Assembly: GCA_038244535.1 (NCBI GenBank)
Contig: JBBRTJ010000001.1
Coordinates: 50,194 to 114,193 of the forward strand
Direction: 5' to 3'
Length of the DNA: 64,000 nucleotides
Origin: JBBRTJ01 sp038244535
GTDB taxonomy: Bacteria; Actinomycetota; Acidimicrobiia; Acidimicrobiales; Ilumatobacteraceae
Each line of letters opens with the position of its first letter. Within the stretch, counting starts at the first letter, position 1. Below, one piece after another: positions 16,984 through 24,995 of the stretch. A program made the position numbers and the translations under genes. The notes beneath the pieces are model-generated. The model worked only from the letters and a program-made list of their open reading frames with translations, was not told the DNA's origin and made no database searches.

Positions 16984-16989
16984 CATACT
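16984..16989 (+). promoter_or_regulatory. -10 hexamer CATACT (small gene before the nucleotidyltransferase)
   Basis: CATACT lies six bases before GTG 16996 with no ribosome-binding site, suggesting a leaderless transcript for the two-gene unit. Confidence 0.45.
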
Positions 16990-16995
16990 TCCGCG

Positions 16996-17226
16996 GTGGC
17001 GATCGATCCCCAGGAACGGCAGCGGTGGGCGCGCCAAGTCGCGGCCCTTGCCTCGGTCGATGAGCCAGCCGGGAGTCAGGTCACCGGTGACGCGCGTCGG
17101 CGCTACGTCGCCCAACTGAACGAGACACGCGTTGCCGCGGGGCGGGCGGCGGTCGTCAACGACGAGGACGAGTTCCCGGAACTGGGGCTGCACCGCCGTG
17201 CGTGCGCCCTCGGACTGGTCCGCTGA
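16996..17226 (+). CDS. Small hypothetical protein upstream of a nucleotidyltransferase
   Basis: I do not recognise this 76-residue protein. It is charged and likely helical, with DPQERQRWARQVAALA at the start and an Arg/Ala-rich middle. It overlaps the next gene by 29 bases, so both come from one transcript. The position, immediately upstream of an AbiEii-like nucleotidyltransferase, makes an antitoxin or partner subunit thinkable, but no DNA-binding motif is seen. Confidence 0.6.
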   Translation: MAIDPQERQRWARQVAALASVDEPAGSQVTGDARRRYVAQLNETRVAAGRAAVVNDEDEFPELGLHRRACALGLVR

Positions 17227-17704
17227 GATCGCCCGTCTGCTCGACCGAGCCGAGGTCGGGTGGACGGTCATTGGGGCACTCGCCGCCGATCAGTACCGGC
17301 TGCAACCTCGTGCCACGACCGATGCCGACTTCCTTGTTCGCCGCTCACCCGCACTTCGCGAGGCCCTCGAGTCGTCGGGGTACTCGGTGCGGGTCATGAA
17401 CGACCCCGACGGTGAGCCCTACGCCTTCTTCGTCCGTGGCGACGACATGAAGGCCGACGTTCTGGTGGCCGAGACGCGCTACCAGGAGGGGGCGATCGCT
17501 CGATCGCTGCGCACCTTCCTGACCATCGAGGACGTGCTCGTGCACAAGCTCATCGCCTGGCGAGCAAAGGATCAAGACGACATCCGGTCGATCTTGCAGG
17601 CAGGGCAACCGTACGACGTGGCCTACGTCGAGCGATGGGCGAAGGAGTGGGCGGTGCTCGATCGTTGGGCTGAGATGATCGAGACGCCAGCCGATCCGGG
17701 GTAG
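17198..17704 (+). CDS. AbiEii/MNT-like nucleotidyltransferase
   Basis: The 168-residue protein has a nucleotidyltransferase core: VGWTVIGALAADQYRLQPR followed by TTDADFLV with the metal-binding DxD, then a later FLTIEDVLVHKLIAWR helix pair. This pattern is found in AbiEii/AbiGii-type toxins of type IV toxin-antitoxin and phage-defence systems and in orphan house-keeping relatives. The gene is preceded by a small overlapping ORF. That ORF does not look like the winged-helix AbiEi antitoxin, so a defence role is only a possibility. The GTG start follows from the conserved N-terminal helix. Confidence 0.75.
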   Translation: MRAPSDWSAEIARLLDRAEVGWTVIGALAADQYRLQPRATTDADFLVRRSPALREALESSGYSVRVMNDPDGEPYAFFVRGDDMKADVLVAETRYQEGAIARSLRTFLTIEDVLVHKLIAWRAKDQDDIRSILQAGQPYDVAYVERWAKEWAVLDRWAEMIETPADPG

Positions 17705-17708
17705 CGCC

Positions 17709-18401
17709 TCAGACCATCGCGAGGAGATCGTGGAGGCTGGCGATGCGCTCGTGGCCGGCGTCGGGGTGGTCACCGTAGGGGTCGAGGTGCAACGGCACCA
17801 GACCAGCGGCCTCGGCCCCTCGAACGTCGTTGCGCACGCTGTCGCCGACATAGGCGACCCGCCCTGGCGCCAGGCCCAGCACCTCGAGCGCGGGCTCGAA
17901 GATCCGGGGGTCGGGCTTCATCACGCCGACCACCTCGGAGTCGACCACCACCCTCACGGGCACGCCGGCTCCCGGCCCGACCTGGCAGACCCCGAGGGCG
18001 GCCAGGACCCCTTCGATCTGGCCGCTCGCATTGGACACCACCCCGATCGGGACGCCGCGAACGCGCAGCTGGTGGAGCGCGGCGACGGACTCGGCCAGCG
18101 GGAACCGCCACACGTATGGCGCCCACACCCGCCGCAGCGCGACCAGGGCGGGCTCGACGCGCTCCTCGGGCACGCCGCACATGCGCAGCACTCGCCGCTT
18201 GTAGACGTCCCAATCGTCGTGCGCGGTGGCGTCGACGTCCTGGGCTCGCATCCCCGCGTAGTGCGCCCGCACGACGTCCTCGACCCGAGGGTCGCCGCCG
18301 AAGGCCCGACACACCGGAGCGATGGCGATCGGATCGGGCACGACCAGCACGCCACCGGCATCGAACAGCACGGCGTCGAACCGAGGCCCCCCACCCGACA
18401 C
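17709..18401 (-). CDS. HAD-superfamily hydrolase
   Basis: A 230-residue haloacid-dehalogenase-fold hydrolase. Motif I is VLFDAGGVL, with the nucleophile Asp but Gly in place of the usual second Asp; this variant occurs in several HAD subfamilies. Motif II is VVSNAS, the Lys motif is MKPDPRIFEPAL, and motif IV is YVGDSVRNDVRGAEAAGL. The substrate is unknown, likely a small phosphate ester. It starts one base after the stop of the nitroreductase-fusion gene and is probably the third gene of that operon. Confidence 0.87.
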   Translation of the reverse strand: MSGGGPRFDAVLFDAGGVLVVPDPIAIAPVCRAFGGDPRVEDVVRAHYAGMRAQDVDATAHDDWDVYKRRVLRMCGVPEERVEPALVALRRVWAPYVWRFPLAESVAALHQLRVRGVPIGVVSNASGQIEGVLAALGVCQVGPGAGVPVRVVVDSEVVGVMKPDPRIFEPALEVLGLAPGRVAYVGDSVRNDVRGAEAAGLVPLHLDPYGDHPDAGHERIASLHDLLAMV

Positions 18402-18402
18402 G

Positions 18403-19542
18403 TCAGGCCGTCCCTTCCGCCAGCGCCTTGATGCCCTCGACGGTGCGCTGCATGTTGCGAGCCAACAGGTGGCGGCGCCACCCGAGGATGGCCTGCTCGC
18501 GCTCGGGCTCCTGCTCGATCATGGTCGAGGTGCCGGACACACCGGGACCAATGGTCACGTGCTGGCGCAACCGCGTCCGCTCGCCCGAGGCGCCGAGGGT
18601 GTCGAGCTCGAAGCGCCAGGACGCCCCGGGTCGTTCCGGGTCGACGACGTTCCAGGCGAACACCCGAGGCGCGACGCGCTCGACGATGTAGGACGTCGTC
18701 TCCCAGTCGAGGCCCTTCATGCGGTTGCGTCCGACGAACATCGTGTCGTCGATGCGTTCGACCTCGTAGAGCTCGTCGCTGAAGCGGGCCGGGATGGTCA
18801 CGTCGGACACGAGCTCCCAGACCACGCGTGGCCGCGCGTCGATGTCGATCTCGACGGTGACACCGGGGCCGTCGGCGAGGTGCACGATCGCATCGGCGGG
18901 CGAGTGCTCGGCCGTGTAGCCCCAGCGGTCGTAGTAGGTGATGTCCTTGGCTGGGCGGCGCTTGGCCCGGTGGAAGTCACCTCCGGTGGTGTGGGCCACC
19001 GGGAGCAGCGCAAGCTGGCTCACGCCGCCAGGGATGCCGAGCAGTGCCGCCATCTCGTCACGTCGCGCCAGGTGCATCGAGGTCCACGCCGTGCCCAGCC
19101 CGCGGGCCCGAGCGGCGAGGCAGAACGACCACGCGGCCTGAAGGACCGAGTCGAACAACCCCGGCGTGCCCCGGCCGTCGTGCTCGCCCCAGATGGTGAC
19201 GAGCACCAGCACGGGCACCTCGTCGAGGTGCTCGGCCAAGTGGGCCCCCGACGCCACGACGCGCTCGCGGGTGCTGCCCGTGCCGCGCAAACGCGCCGCG
19301 AGATCCATGATCGCCGTGCCCCCCGAGGCCCGGTAGAGCTCGGCCACCTTGGCCTTCACCTCCGGGTCGCGGATCACCAGCCAGCGCCGACTCGCGAGAT
19401 CGCCCCCGGTCGGCGCCTGCTCGGCCAGGTCGATGCACTCGCGCACCAGTTCGTCGGCCACCGGTCGGGTGAGGTCGAGGCGGCGGCGCACTGACCTGGT
19501 CGTGGCGAGGACCTCGTCGACGGAGGCCAGGTCGATGGCCAA
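18403..19542 (-). CDS. Nitroreductase fused to an SRPBCC (polyketide cyclase-like) domain
   Basis: This 379-residue protein joins two domains. Residues 1-215 are a nitroreductase: TTRSVRRRLDLTRPV, AEQAPTGGDLASRRWLVIRD (FMN-binding segment), and LAARARGLGTAWTSMHL. Residues 225-379 look like an SRPBCC lipid/ligand-binding domain: VTVEIDIDARPRVVWELVSDVTIPARFS and a C-terminal long helix. Nitroreductases use FMN and NAD(P)H on nitroaromatics, quinones and related compounds; the SRPBCC part could hold a hydrophobic substrate. It begins one base after the CoA-lyase stop and precedes the HAD gene, so the three form an operon. Confidence 0.82.
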   Translation of the reverse strand: MAIDLASVDEVLATTRSVRRRLDLTRPVADELVRECIDLAEQAPTGGDLASRRWLVIRDPEVKAKVAELYRASGGTAIMDLAARLRGTGSTRERVVASGAHLAEHLDEVPVLVLVTIWGEHDGRGTPGLFDSVLQAAWSFCLAARARGLGTAWTSMHLARRDEMAALLGIPGGVSQLALLPVAHTTGGDFHRAKRRPAKDITYYDRWGYTAEHSPADAIVHLADGPGVTVEIDIDARPRVVWELVSDVTIPARFSDELYEVERIDDTMFVGRNRMKGLDWETTSYIVERVAPRVFAWNVVDPERPGASWRFELDTLGASGERTRLRQHVTIGPGVSGTSTMIEQEPEREQAILGWRRHLLARNMQRTVEGIKALAEGTA

Positions 19543-19543
19543 C

Positions 19544-20482
19544 TCAGGCTTCAGAGCGCTTGAGGCCGGCCCGCTCGCCCCGGGTGAGGAACTTGAGGGC
19601 CATCTTGCGGCTGGCCTCGTCGATCATCTCGTCGCCGAACATGACCGCGCCCTTGCCCTCGTCCTCGGTCGCCTCGCGGTAGGCGTCAAGGATCTTCCAC
19701 GCGTGGTCGAACTGCTCCTGGGTGGGACTGAACACCTCGTTCAAGATCGTCACCTGGTCAGGGTGGAGGGCCCACTTGCCGTCGTAGCCGAGCGTGCGAG
19801 TGCGCTTGCAGTAGTCGCGGAAGGCATCGCTGTCGCGGATGTACAGGAACGGCCCGTCGATGACCTGGAGCCCGTTGGCCCGCCCAGCCATCAGGATCTT
19901 GGAGAACACGTAGTGGAAGTGGTCGCCGGGGTAGTCGTGGATCTGCACGCCACCGGTGAGCACCGGCATCTCCATCGAGGCCGCGAAGTCGGCAGGGCCG
20001 AAGATGATCGTCTCGAGGCGCTTCGATGCCGCACAGATCTCCTCGACGTTGATCAGGCCGCGGGCGGTCTCGATCTGGGCCTCGATGCCGATGTGGCCGA
20101 CCGGCAGCCCGGCGGCCTGCTCGACCTGGGAGAGCAAGAGGTCCATGGCGATCACCTGAGCGGCCGACTCGACCTTGGGGAGCATGATCTCGTCCAGCCG
20201 GGGACCGGCGGTGCCGACCACCTCCATGACGTCGTAGGCCGTCCACTTGGTGGACCAGTCGTTGACCCGCACGCACAGGACCTTGTCGCCCCAGTCCTGC
20301 GTGCGGATCGCCGCTGCCACCTTGCCGCGAGCGGCTTCCTTCTCCTTCGGGGCCACGGCGTCCTCGAGGTCGAGGAACACCATGTCGGCGGGGATGCTGG
20401 GGCCCTTCCCGAGCATCTTCTCGCTCGACCCAGGGATCGAGAGGCAGGAGCGGCGCGGGAGGTCACGAGATCGAGCGGACAT
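19544..20482 (-). CDS. CitE-like CoA-ester lyase, malyl-CoA/methylmalyl-CoA lyase-like
   Basis: The 312-residue protein belongs to the HpcH/HpaI aldolase-citrate lyase beta superfamily. It has RSCLSIPGSSEKML and MVFLDLEDAVAPKEKEAAR at the start, then DEIMLPKVESAAQV, IGIEAQIETARGLINVEE with the metal-ligand Glu, and FGPADFAASM with the Asp ligand. A late YDGKWALHPDQVTILNEVF agrees with the malyl-CoA/beta-methylmalyl-CoA lyase branch. That enzyme splits methylmalyl-CoA to glyoxylate and propionyl-CoA in the ethylmalonyl-CoA pathway. ATG 20482 is set by TAGGAT seven bases upstream. It leads the operon with the nitroreductase fusion. Confidence 0.87.
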   Translation of the reverse strand: MSARSRDLPRRSCLSIPGSSEKMLGKGPSIPADMVFLDLEDAVAPKEKEAARGKVAAAIRTQDWGDKVLCVRVNDWSTKWTAYDVMEVVGTAGPRLDEIMLPKVESAAQVIAMDLLLSQVEQAAGLPVGHIGIEAQIETARGLINVEEICAASKRLETIIFGPADFAASMEMPVLTGGVQIHDYPGDHFHYVFSKILMAGRANGLQVIDGPFLYIRDSDAFRDYCKRTRTLGYDGKWALHPDQVTILNEVFSPTQEQFDHAWKILDAYREATEDEGKGAVMFGDEMIDEASRKMALKFLTRGERAGLKRSEA

Positions 20483-20489
20483 GGGCACA

Positions 20490-20495
20490 ATCCTA
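20490..20495 (-). promoter_or_regulatory. -10 hexamer TAGGAT (CoA-lyase operon)
   Basis: On the minus strand TAGGAT is seven bases before ATG 20482. The divergent carboxypeptidase gene starts 46 bases away. Confidence 0.55.
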
Positions 20496-20527
20496 CGAGC
20501 CGCCCCCCGAGCGGAGCGAACGGCACC

Positions 20528-21841
20528 ATGCCTGAAGATGGAGAGGCAGATCCGCGAGACTTCTCCTTCGTGGCAACCCGTGGCCGAGCGCGCCTGCGTC
20601 GAGGGACCCTTGCCGCGAGCCTCGGGCTCGCGCTGGTCGTCGCCACCACCACGACCGCCTCCGCCGCGCCGGCCACCACCCCCGCGCCGAGCACCCCGAC
20701 GACGGTGGCTGCTTCAACGTCGACGGGCGGTGCCATCACCCCTGGCAGCGCCCCGGCCGTGCTGGCCAAGTCCTGGATGGTCGTCGATGGTGCCACGGGC
20801 CAGGTGCTCGGCGGCAAGGACGTGCACACCGCTCGGCTGACGGCCAGCACCGTCAAGGTCATGACCGCGCTCACGGCGCTTCGACTGATCGGTCCGAACG
20901 CCAAGGTGACGGTCAGCGCCCTCGCTGCCGGCCGCACGGCGATGCGCCTCGGCATCCCTCCGGGTCAGGTGTGGCCGATGCGTGACCTCATGGCGTCGAT
21001 GTTGGTGGTCTCGGCCAACGACGCGGCCTACGCCCTCGCCGAAGGGGCCGCCGGCTCGGTCGATTCGTTCGCCAAGGCGATGACCGACACCGGCCGCCGG
21101 CTCGGGCTGCAGGACAGCACCTTCCTCGACCCGGCCGGCCTCGACGGTCGCGACTCCGCCATCGGCGCCAGCATGATGAGCGCCTATGACCTCGCCGTCC
21201 TCGGCCGGGCCGCGCTTGCTGATCCGGTCATCGGGCCCATGGTCGGGAGCAAGGTGATCGACCTGGTGGGCCCTGACGGCGCGGCCCACCACCTCGTCAA
21301 CCACAACCGACTCCTGGGCTCCTACAGCGGGGCCCTGGGCGTGAAGACGGGGTTCACGTCGGCGGCCGGCGGCACGTTCATCACCGCCGCCAAGCGGGGC
21401 GACCGGACCATCGTGGTGGCCATCGCTGGTGCCGGGGGCAGCGTTCTCGTTGCGGGCTCCGCGTTGCTCGACTGGGCCTTCACCCAGCCCGTGCCGGCGG
21501 CCGGCACCACCACGACCGAGGTCCTTCCCCCGGCCACGCAGATCGCCCAGATGCCCGCTCCCGCGGGCATCACGCCGGTGGCCGTGGACGACTCTGGCAG
21601 CGGTGACGGCAACCGCAGCGCCGGCGCCGAAGCACCCGCCGGCGCCGGCAGCACTCACCTCACCGCCACCACGTCGGGGGGCAGCCCGCTGCCCGTGCCC
21701 GTCGTCGCCCTCCTGCTGGTGGCGCTGGCTGGCGCGGGAGCGGTCGTGCTGCGCCGCCGCTCCATGCGCCAACGCGCCGCCCTCACCCGCTACGACCACG
21801 TACTCGGCGGACTGCTCCTCCTCGAGAGCCCGCGCCGCTAG
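20528..21841 (+). CDS. D-alanyl-D-alanine carboxypeptidase (peptidase S11)
   Basis: A 437-residue secreted penicillin-binding protein that trims stem peptides of peptidoglycan. Active-site motifs are complete: S107-TVK110, S162-AN164 and K273-TG. A signal-like hydrophobic segment (28-48) leads into an Ala/Thr/Pro-rich linker. After the catalytic domain come a low-complexity Pro/Ala region and a C-terminal hydrophobic helix with RRR, so the enzyme is anchored to the membrane. ATG 20528 is used; longer in-frame starts run antisense into the CoA-lyase gene. Confidence 0.9.
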   Translation: MPEDGEADPRDFSFVATRGRARLRRGTLAASLGLALVVATTTTASAAPATTPAPSTPTTVAASTSTGGAITPGSAPAVLAKSWMVVDGATGQVLGGKDVHTARLTASTVKVMTALTALRLIGPNAKVTVSALAAGRTAMRLGIPPGQVWPMRDLMASMLVVSANDAAYALAEGAAGSVDSFAKAMTDTGRRLGLQDSTFLDPAGLDGRDSAIGASMMSAYDLAVLGRAALADPVIGPMVGSKVIDLVGPDGAAHHLVNHNRLLGSYSGALGVKTGFTSAAGGTFITAAKRGDRTIVVAIAGAGGSVLVAGSALLDWAFTQPVPAAGTTTTEVLPPATQIAQMPAPAGITPVAVDDSGSGDGNRSAGAEAPAGAGSTHLTATTSGGSPLPVPVVALLLVALAGAGAVVLRRRSMRQRAALTRYDHVLGGLLLLESPRR

Positions 21842-21850
21842 CTCACCGCT

Positions 21851-21873
21851 CGCGCACGCTCGCCGCGTGCGCG
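21851..21873. terminator. Hairpin between convergent genes
   Basis: CGCGCACG (21851-21858) pairs with CGTGCGCG (21866-21873) over a seven-base loop. It lies 10 bases after the carboxypeptidase stop and before the end of the convergent lipoprotein gene. It could serve both strands. Confidence 0.5.
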
Positions 21874-21943
21874 TTGTGGGCGCCCCCGCCCGACGCCGTC
21901 GGCAGTGGTGGCCGCTCGCTCAGCTGCCCACCCGGTTGTGGAC

Positions 21944-22510
21944 CTACTGGCGGGAGGCGACGAGCACGCCGATCGGTAGGAGCTGCTCCTGGCTCGGTAC
22001 CGGCTTGACACCATCGACGGTCAGCGTCACGAGATCCGGGCCGAGCGCCAACAGCAGCGTCGCTCCCGTGGCCGTCGCCTGGTAGGCGGCACCCTGACCG
22101 AGCGTCGGCACCTTCGCCCCCGGGTCCTTGCGCAGCACCCCGAGCACGAAGGCGGCTGCTCCCCCGGCCGGCTGGGTCACGCCGAGGGTCACGGTGCCGC
22201 CGTCAGATGCCCGCCACAGGCACCCCGTCGGGCTGACCGTCGCCGTCACCGTCGGCTGCAGCACGCCCTGCAGCTCCTGGGGCTGCACCGTGGCGCAGGC
22301 GCCGGTGGTGTCACCACCGATCGAGGTGAGGGGCTGGCGCGCTGCGGTGGACGAGGTCGCGCCCCCTGCGGCCGCCGTCGTCGACGGCACCGTCGTCGTG
22401 GCGGCCGATCCGGACGAGCTCGATGACGAGCACGACGTGACCGTGGCGAGCGCGCCGACGAGGGCCAGCGGCGCGAGGCAAGCACGAGCGCTGAGTCGGC
22501 GCCGACTCAC
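21944..22510 (-). CDS. Putative lipoprotein
   Basis: I do not recognise the family of this 188-residue protein. It has a signal peptide ending in a lipobox-like VTSC followed by a run of serines and a Thr/Ala-rich linker, so it is likely a lipoprotein outside the membrane. Two further cysteines (GACATVQ and TGCLWRAS) could form a disulfide, resembling small DUF3558-type lipoproteins. GTG 22510 overlaps the stop of the dienelactone hydrolase gene (GTGA), so the pair is co-transcribed. Confidence 0.78.
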   Translation of the reverse strand: MSRRRLSARACLAPLALVGALATVTSCSSSSSSGSAATTTVPSTTAAAGGATSSTAARQPLTSIGGDTTGACATVQPQELQGVLQPTVTATVSPTGCLWRASDGGTVTLGVTQPAGGAAAFVLGVLRKDPGAKVPTLGQGAAYQATATGATLLLALGPDLVTLTVDGVKPVPSQEQLLPIGVLVASRQ

Positions 22511-23184
22511 AACGTGTCGTGCAGGAACGCCACGGTGGCGGTCCACGCGTCGGCCGCGGCTGCCGCGTCGTAGACGTCCTGCCGCGTGTCGTTGAAGAAG
22601 GCGTGCTGGGTGCCGGGGTGGATCGTGAACGAGGCGTCCTTGCCCAGCGCGGTGAGGCGCTCGGCCAGCTCGCCGACAGCAGCAGGCGACGCGAAGTCGT
22701 CGAGCTCGGCGTAGTGACCACGCACCGGTGCGGCGAGAGCCGACCAGTCGGGCTGCGCACCCGGCCAGCCGATCACCCCGTAGAACGGGGCCACGGCGGC
22801 AACGGCGTCGGGGCGCTGGCAGGCCACGACGAGAGCGAGGGCGCCGCCCATGCAGAAGCCGACCACGCCGATGTGCTCGCGGCCGCCCCGAGCCACCAGC
22901 TCGTCGACTGCGCCGGAGAGGTCCTTGCCCGCCTCGGCCAGGTTCAGGCCCATCATCAGCTTCCCGGCGCCATCAGGCTCGGTGGCCGACTCGCCGTGGT
23001 AGAGGTCGGGAGCGAGGGCCACGAAGCCCTCGGACGCGAGCCGGTCGCACACGTCGCGGATGTGCGGCACGAGGCCCCACCACTCCTGGATGACGAGCAC
23101 GCCAGGCCCGTTCCCACCGCCCGGGAGGGCCAAGTAGCCCTGAGCCGTGCCGCCGTTGCTCTTGAAGTTCACGATCGCACCCAT
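22507..23184 (-). CDS. Dienelactone hydrolase family protein
   Basis: A 225-residue alpha/beta hydrolase with the dienelactone hydrolase signature. The nucleophile is the Cys of GFCMGGALAL, the N-terminal oxyanion part is VIQEWWGLVPHIRD, and the catalytic His is in GTQHAFFND. The prototype opens dienelactones in chloroaromatic breakdown, but most genomic copies have unknown substrates. ATG 23184 is supported by TACGGT eight bases upstream; an ORF start 18 codons earlier would cross the promoter of the divergent NfeD-like gene. Confidence 0.88.
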   Translation of the reverse strand: MGAIVNFKSNGGTAQGYLALPGGGNGPGVLVIQEWWGLVPHIRDVCDRLASEGFVALAPDLYHGESATEPDGAGKLMMGLNLAEAGKDLSGAVDELVARGGREHIGVVGFCMGGALALVVACQRPDAVAAVAPFYGVIGWPGAQPDWSALAAPVRGHYAELDDFASPAAVGELAERLTALGKDASFTIHPGTQHAFFNDTRQDVYDAAAAADAWTATVAFLHDTL

Positions 23185-23192
23185 CGACGGCG

Positions 23193-23202
23193 ACCGTACA
23201 CT
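23193..23202. promoter_or_regulatory. Interlocked divergent -10 hexamers (hydrolase and NfeD/flotillin)
   Basis: TACGGT on the minus strand (23193-23198) is eight bases before ATG 23184. On the plus strand TACACT (23197-23202) points toward the NfeD-like gene, whose AAGGAG follows at 23214-23219. The two hexamers share two bases, so only one polymerase could occupy the site at a time. Confidence 0.45.
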
Positions 23203-23226
23203 CCGGCCCGACGAAGGAGACGGCGA

Positions 23227-23436
23227 GTGGCCGACCACGAGATGGTGGGAAAGATCGGACGGGTCACCGGGAACATCAAGCCCGGCGCGCTCGGCGAGGT
23301 CATGGTCCCGGTCCGTGGTGGCACCGAGGCGTTCAACGCCTACGCCGCTGAAGGCGAAGACGTCATCCCCACGGGCACCAGGGTCGTCGTGGTCGAGTAC
23401 TACCCGCCCCGGACGGTCGTCGTCACGAAGATGTAG
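23227..23436 (+). CDS. NfeD-like soluble OB-fold protein
   Basis: A 69-residue protein matching the C-terminal OB-fold domain of NfeD: MVGKIGRVTGNIKPGALGEVMV and TGTRVVVVEYYPPRTVVV. It has no membrane helix. NfeD proteins are encoded beside flotillin-type SPFH proteins and are thought to work with them at membrane microdomains. The flotillin gene follows 44 bases later. The GTG start is fixed by AAGGAG seven bases upstream. Confidence 0.85.
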   Translation: MADHEMVGKIGRVTGNIKPGALGEVMVPVRGGTEAFNAYAAEGEDVIPTGTRVVVVEYYPPRTVVVTKM

Positions 23437-23480
23437 GTGGGTTCCAAGCGCGCTCGACAGAGCGCAGGAAGCAGTGTGGA

Positions 23481-24995
23481 GTGATGGAACTTGGCGTGAT
23501 TGCGCTGGTGGTGCTGGGGATCGTGGTGGTGCTGGTCCTCGTGTTCAAGTCGATGTGGCGAGTCGCCGAACCCAACGAGGCCCTGATCATCTCGGGCCTC
23601 CACCAAGAGAAGCCCGTCGAGGGCGATGGCGGCACCAGCGGCATGCTGGGCTTCAAGATCGTGACCGGCAAGGGCACGTTGGTGCTCCCTGGGGTGCAGA
23701 CCGTGCGGCGGCTCAGTCTCGACTTGCGCGAGGCCGACCTCGCCATCGACTGCGTGACCCATCAGGGGATCCCGCTCGGCATCCGCGGTGTGGTGATCTA
23801 CAAGGTCGGCGACGACTTCGCGTCGATCGCCAACGCCGCCCGGCGGTTCCTCGACCAGCAGGACAAGATGGACCAGCGGGTGCACAACGTGTTCTCGGGT
23901 CACCTGCGCGCCATCGTCGGCAACATGACCGTCGAGGAGATGATCCGCGACCGCGAGAAGCTCACCTCGCTCACGCGGTCGTCGTCGGGCTCTGAGATGG
24001 AGAAGCTCGGCCTGATCGTCGACTCGCTCCAGGTCCAAGAGATCGATGACCCGACGGGGTACATCACCAACCTCGGTCGTCCCCACGCGGCGGCCATCGA
24101 GCGCGACGCCCGCATCGCCCAGGCGAACGCCGAGCAGAGCGCCACCGAGGCCGAGCAGAGCGCCGAGGCCAACAAGGCCCTGGCCCGCCGTGACTCCTCG
24201 ATCAAGCAGGCAGGGTTCCAGGCCGAGATCGACCGTGCGTCGGCCACGGCCCGTCAGGCCGGCCCGTTGTCCGAGGCTGCCGCCAAGCAAGAGGTGGTGG
24301 TGCAGGAGACCAAGGTTGCCGAGCTCGAGGGCCAGCGCGAGGAGCAGCGCCTCCAGGTCTCGGTGCGCAAGCCCGCCGACGCCAAGGCCTACGAGCAGAC
24401 GACGCTGGCCAAGGCCGACCGCGACGCCCGCGTGTCGGCCGCCGAGGCCCAAGCCCAAGAGGTCGAGCTGCAAGCCGGCGCCAACGCCCAGCGGGTCAAG
24501 CTCGAAGCCGGCGCCGAGGCCGACCGGGTCAAGCTCGCCGCCGGCGCCGAGGCCGAGCACGTCCGGGTCGAAGCCGGCGCCCGAGCCGAAGCGGTGCGGG
24601 CCATCGGCGACGCCGAAGCGGCCTCCACCCTGGCGCGCGGCACGGCCACGGCCGAAGCGGCCCGGGCCAAGGCGATGGCCGAGGCTGCGGGCATCGAGGC
24701 TCGGGCCAAGGCCCTGGCCGAGAACCAGGACGCCGTCATCGGCCAGCAGCTCGCCGAGAACTGGCCGGCAATCGTCGAGGCGGCGGCCAAGCCGTTCGGC
24801 AACATCGACCAGATGATCGTGCTCAACGGCGCGCAGGGCCTGTCCGAAGCACTCGCACAGGCGCTCAGCCAGGGGGTCGCCGGCCTGCAGCTCGCCCGCA
24901 GCATCCTGTCCGGGCCCAACGGCAAGAACGGCGACGCTGGATCCAGCACCAACAACCAGTCCGCCCAGCTCCCGCCACCCGACCAGGAGGGATGA
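23481..24995 (+). CDS. Flotillin-like SPFH-domain membrane protein
   Basis: This 504-residue protein begins with one membrane helix (ELGVIALVVLGIVVVLVLVF). An SPFH/band-7 domain follows (PNEALIISGLHQEKP, TVRRLSLDLREADLAIDCVT), then a long Glu/Ala-rich coiled coil. Residues 332-375 are four 11-residue repeats of the type AGAxAxxVxxE. The protein would scaffold membrane microdomains, with NfeD as partner. Its stop overlaps the start of a small VOC-family gene (ATGA). An ATG one codon later is an equally possible start. Confidence 0.9.
   Translation: MMELGVIALVVLGIVVVLVLVFKSMWRVAEPNEALIISGLHQEKPVEGDGGTSGMLGFKIVTGKGTLVLPGVQTVRRLSLDLREADLAIDCVTHQGIPLGIRGVVIYKVGDDFASIANAARRFLDQQDKMDQRVHNVFSGHLRAIVGNMTVEEMIRDREKLTSLTRSSSGSEMEKLGLIVDSLQVQEIDDPTGYITNLGRPHAAAIERDARIAQANAEQSATEAEQSAEANKALARRDSSIKQAGFQAEIDRASATARQAGPLSEAAAKQEVVVQETKVAELEGQREEQRLQVSVRKPADAKAYEQTTLAKADRDARVSAAEAQAQEVELQAGANAQRVKLEAGAEADRVKLAAGAEAEHVRVEAGARAEAVRAIGDAEAASTLARGTATAEAARAKAMAEAAGIEARAKALAENQDAVIGQQLAENWPAIVEAAAKPFGNIDQMIVLNGAQGLSEALAQALSQGVAGLQLARSILSGPNGKNGDAGSSTNNQSAQLPPPDQEG
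24474..24605 (+). repeat. Four 33-bp in-frame repeats in the flotillin coiled coil
   Basis: Consecutive units at 24474, 24507, 24540 and 24573 each encode an 11-residue AGA-type repeat such as AGAEADRVKLA. Copies differ by a few bases. An 11-residue period is that of a hendecad coiled coil. Confidence 0.75.
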
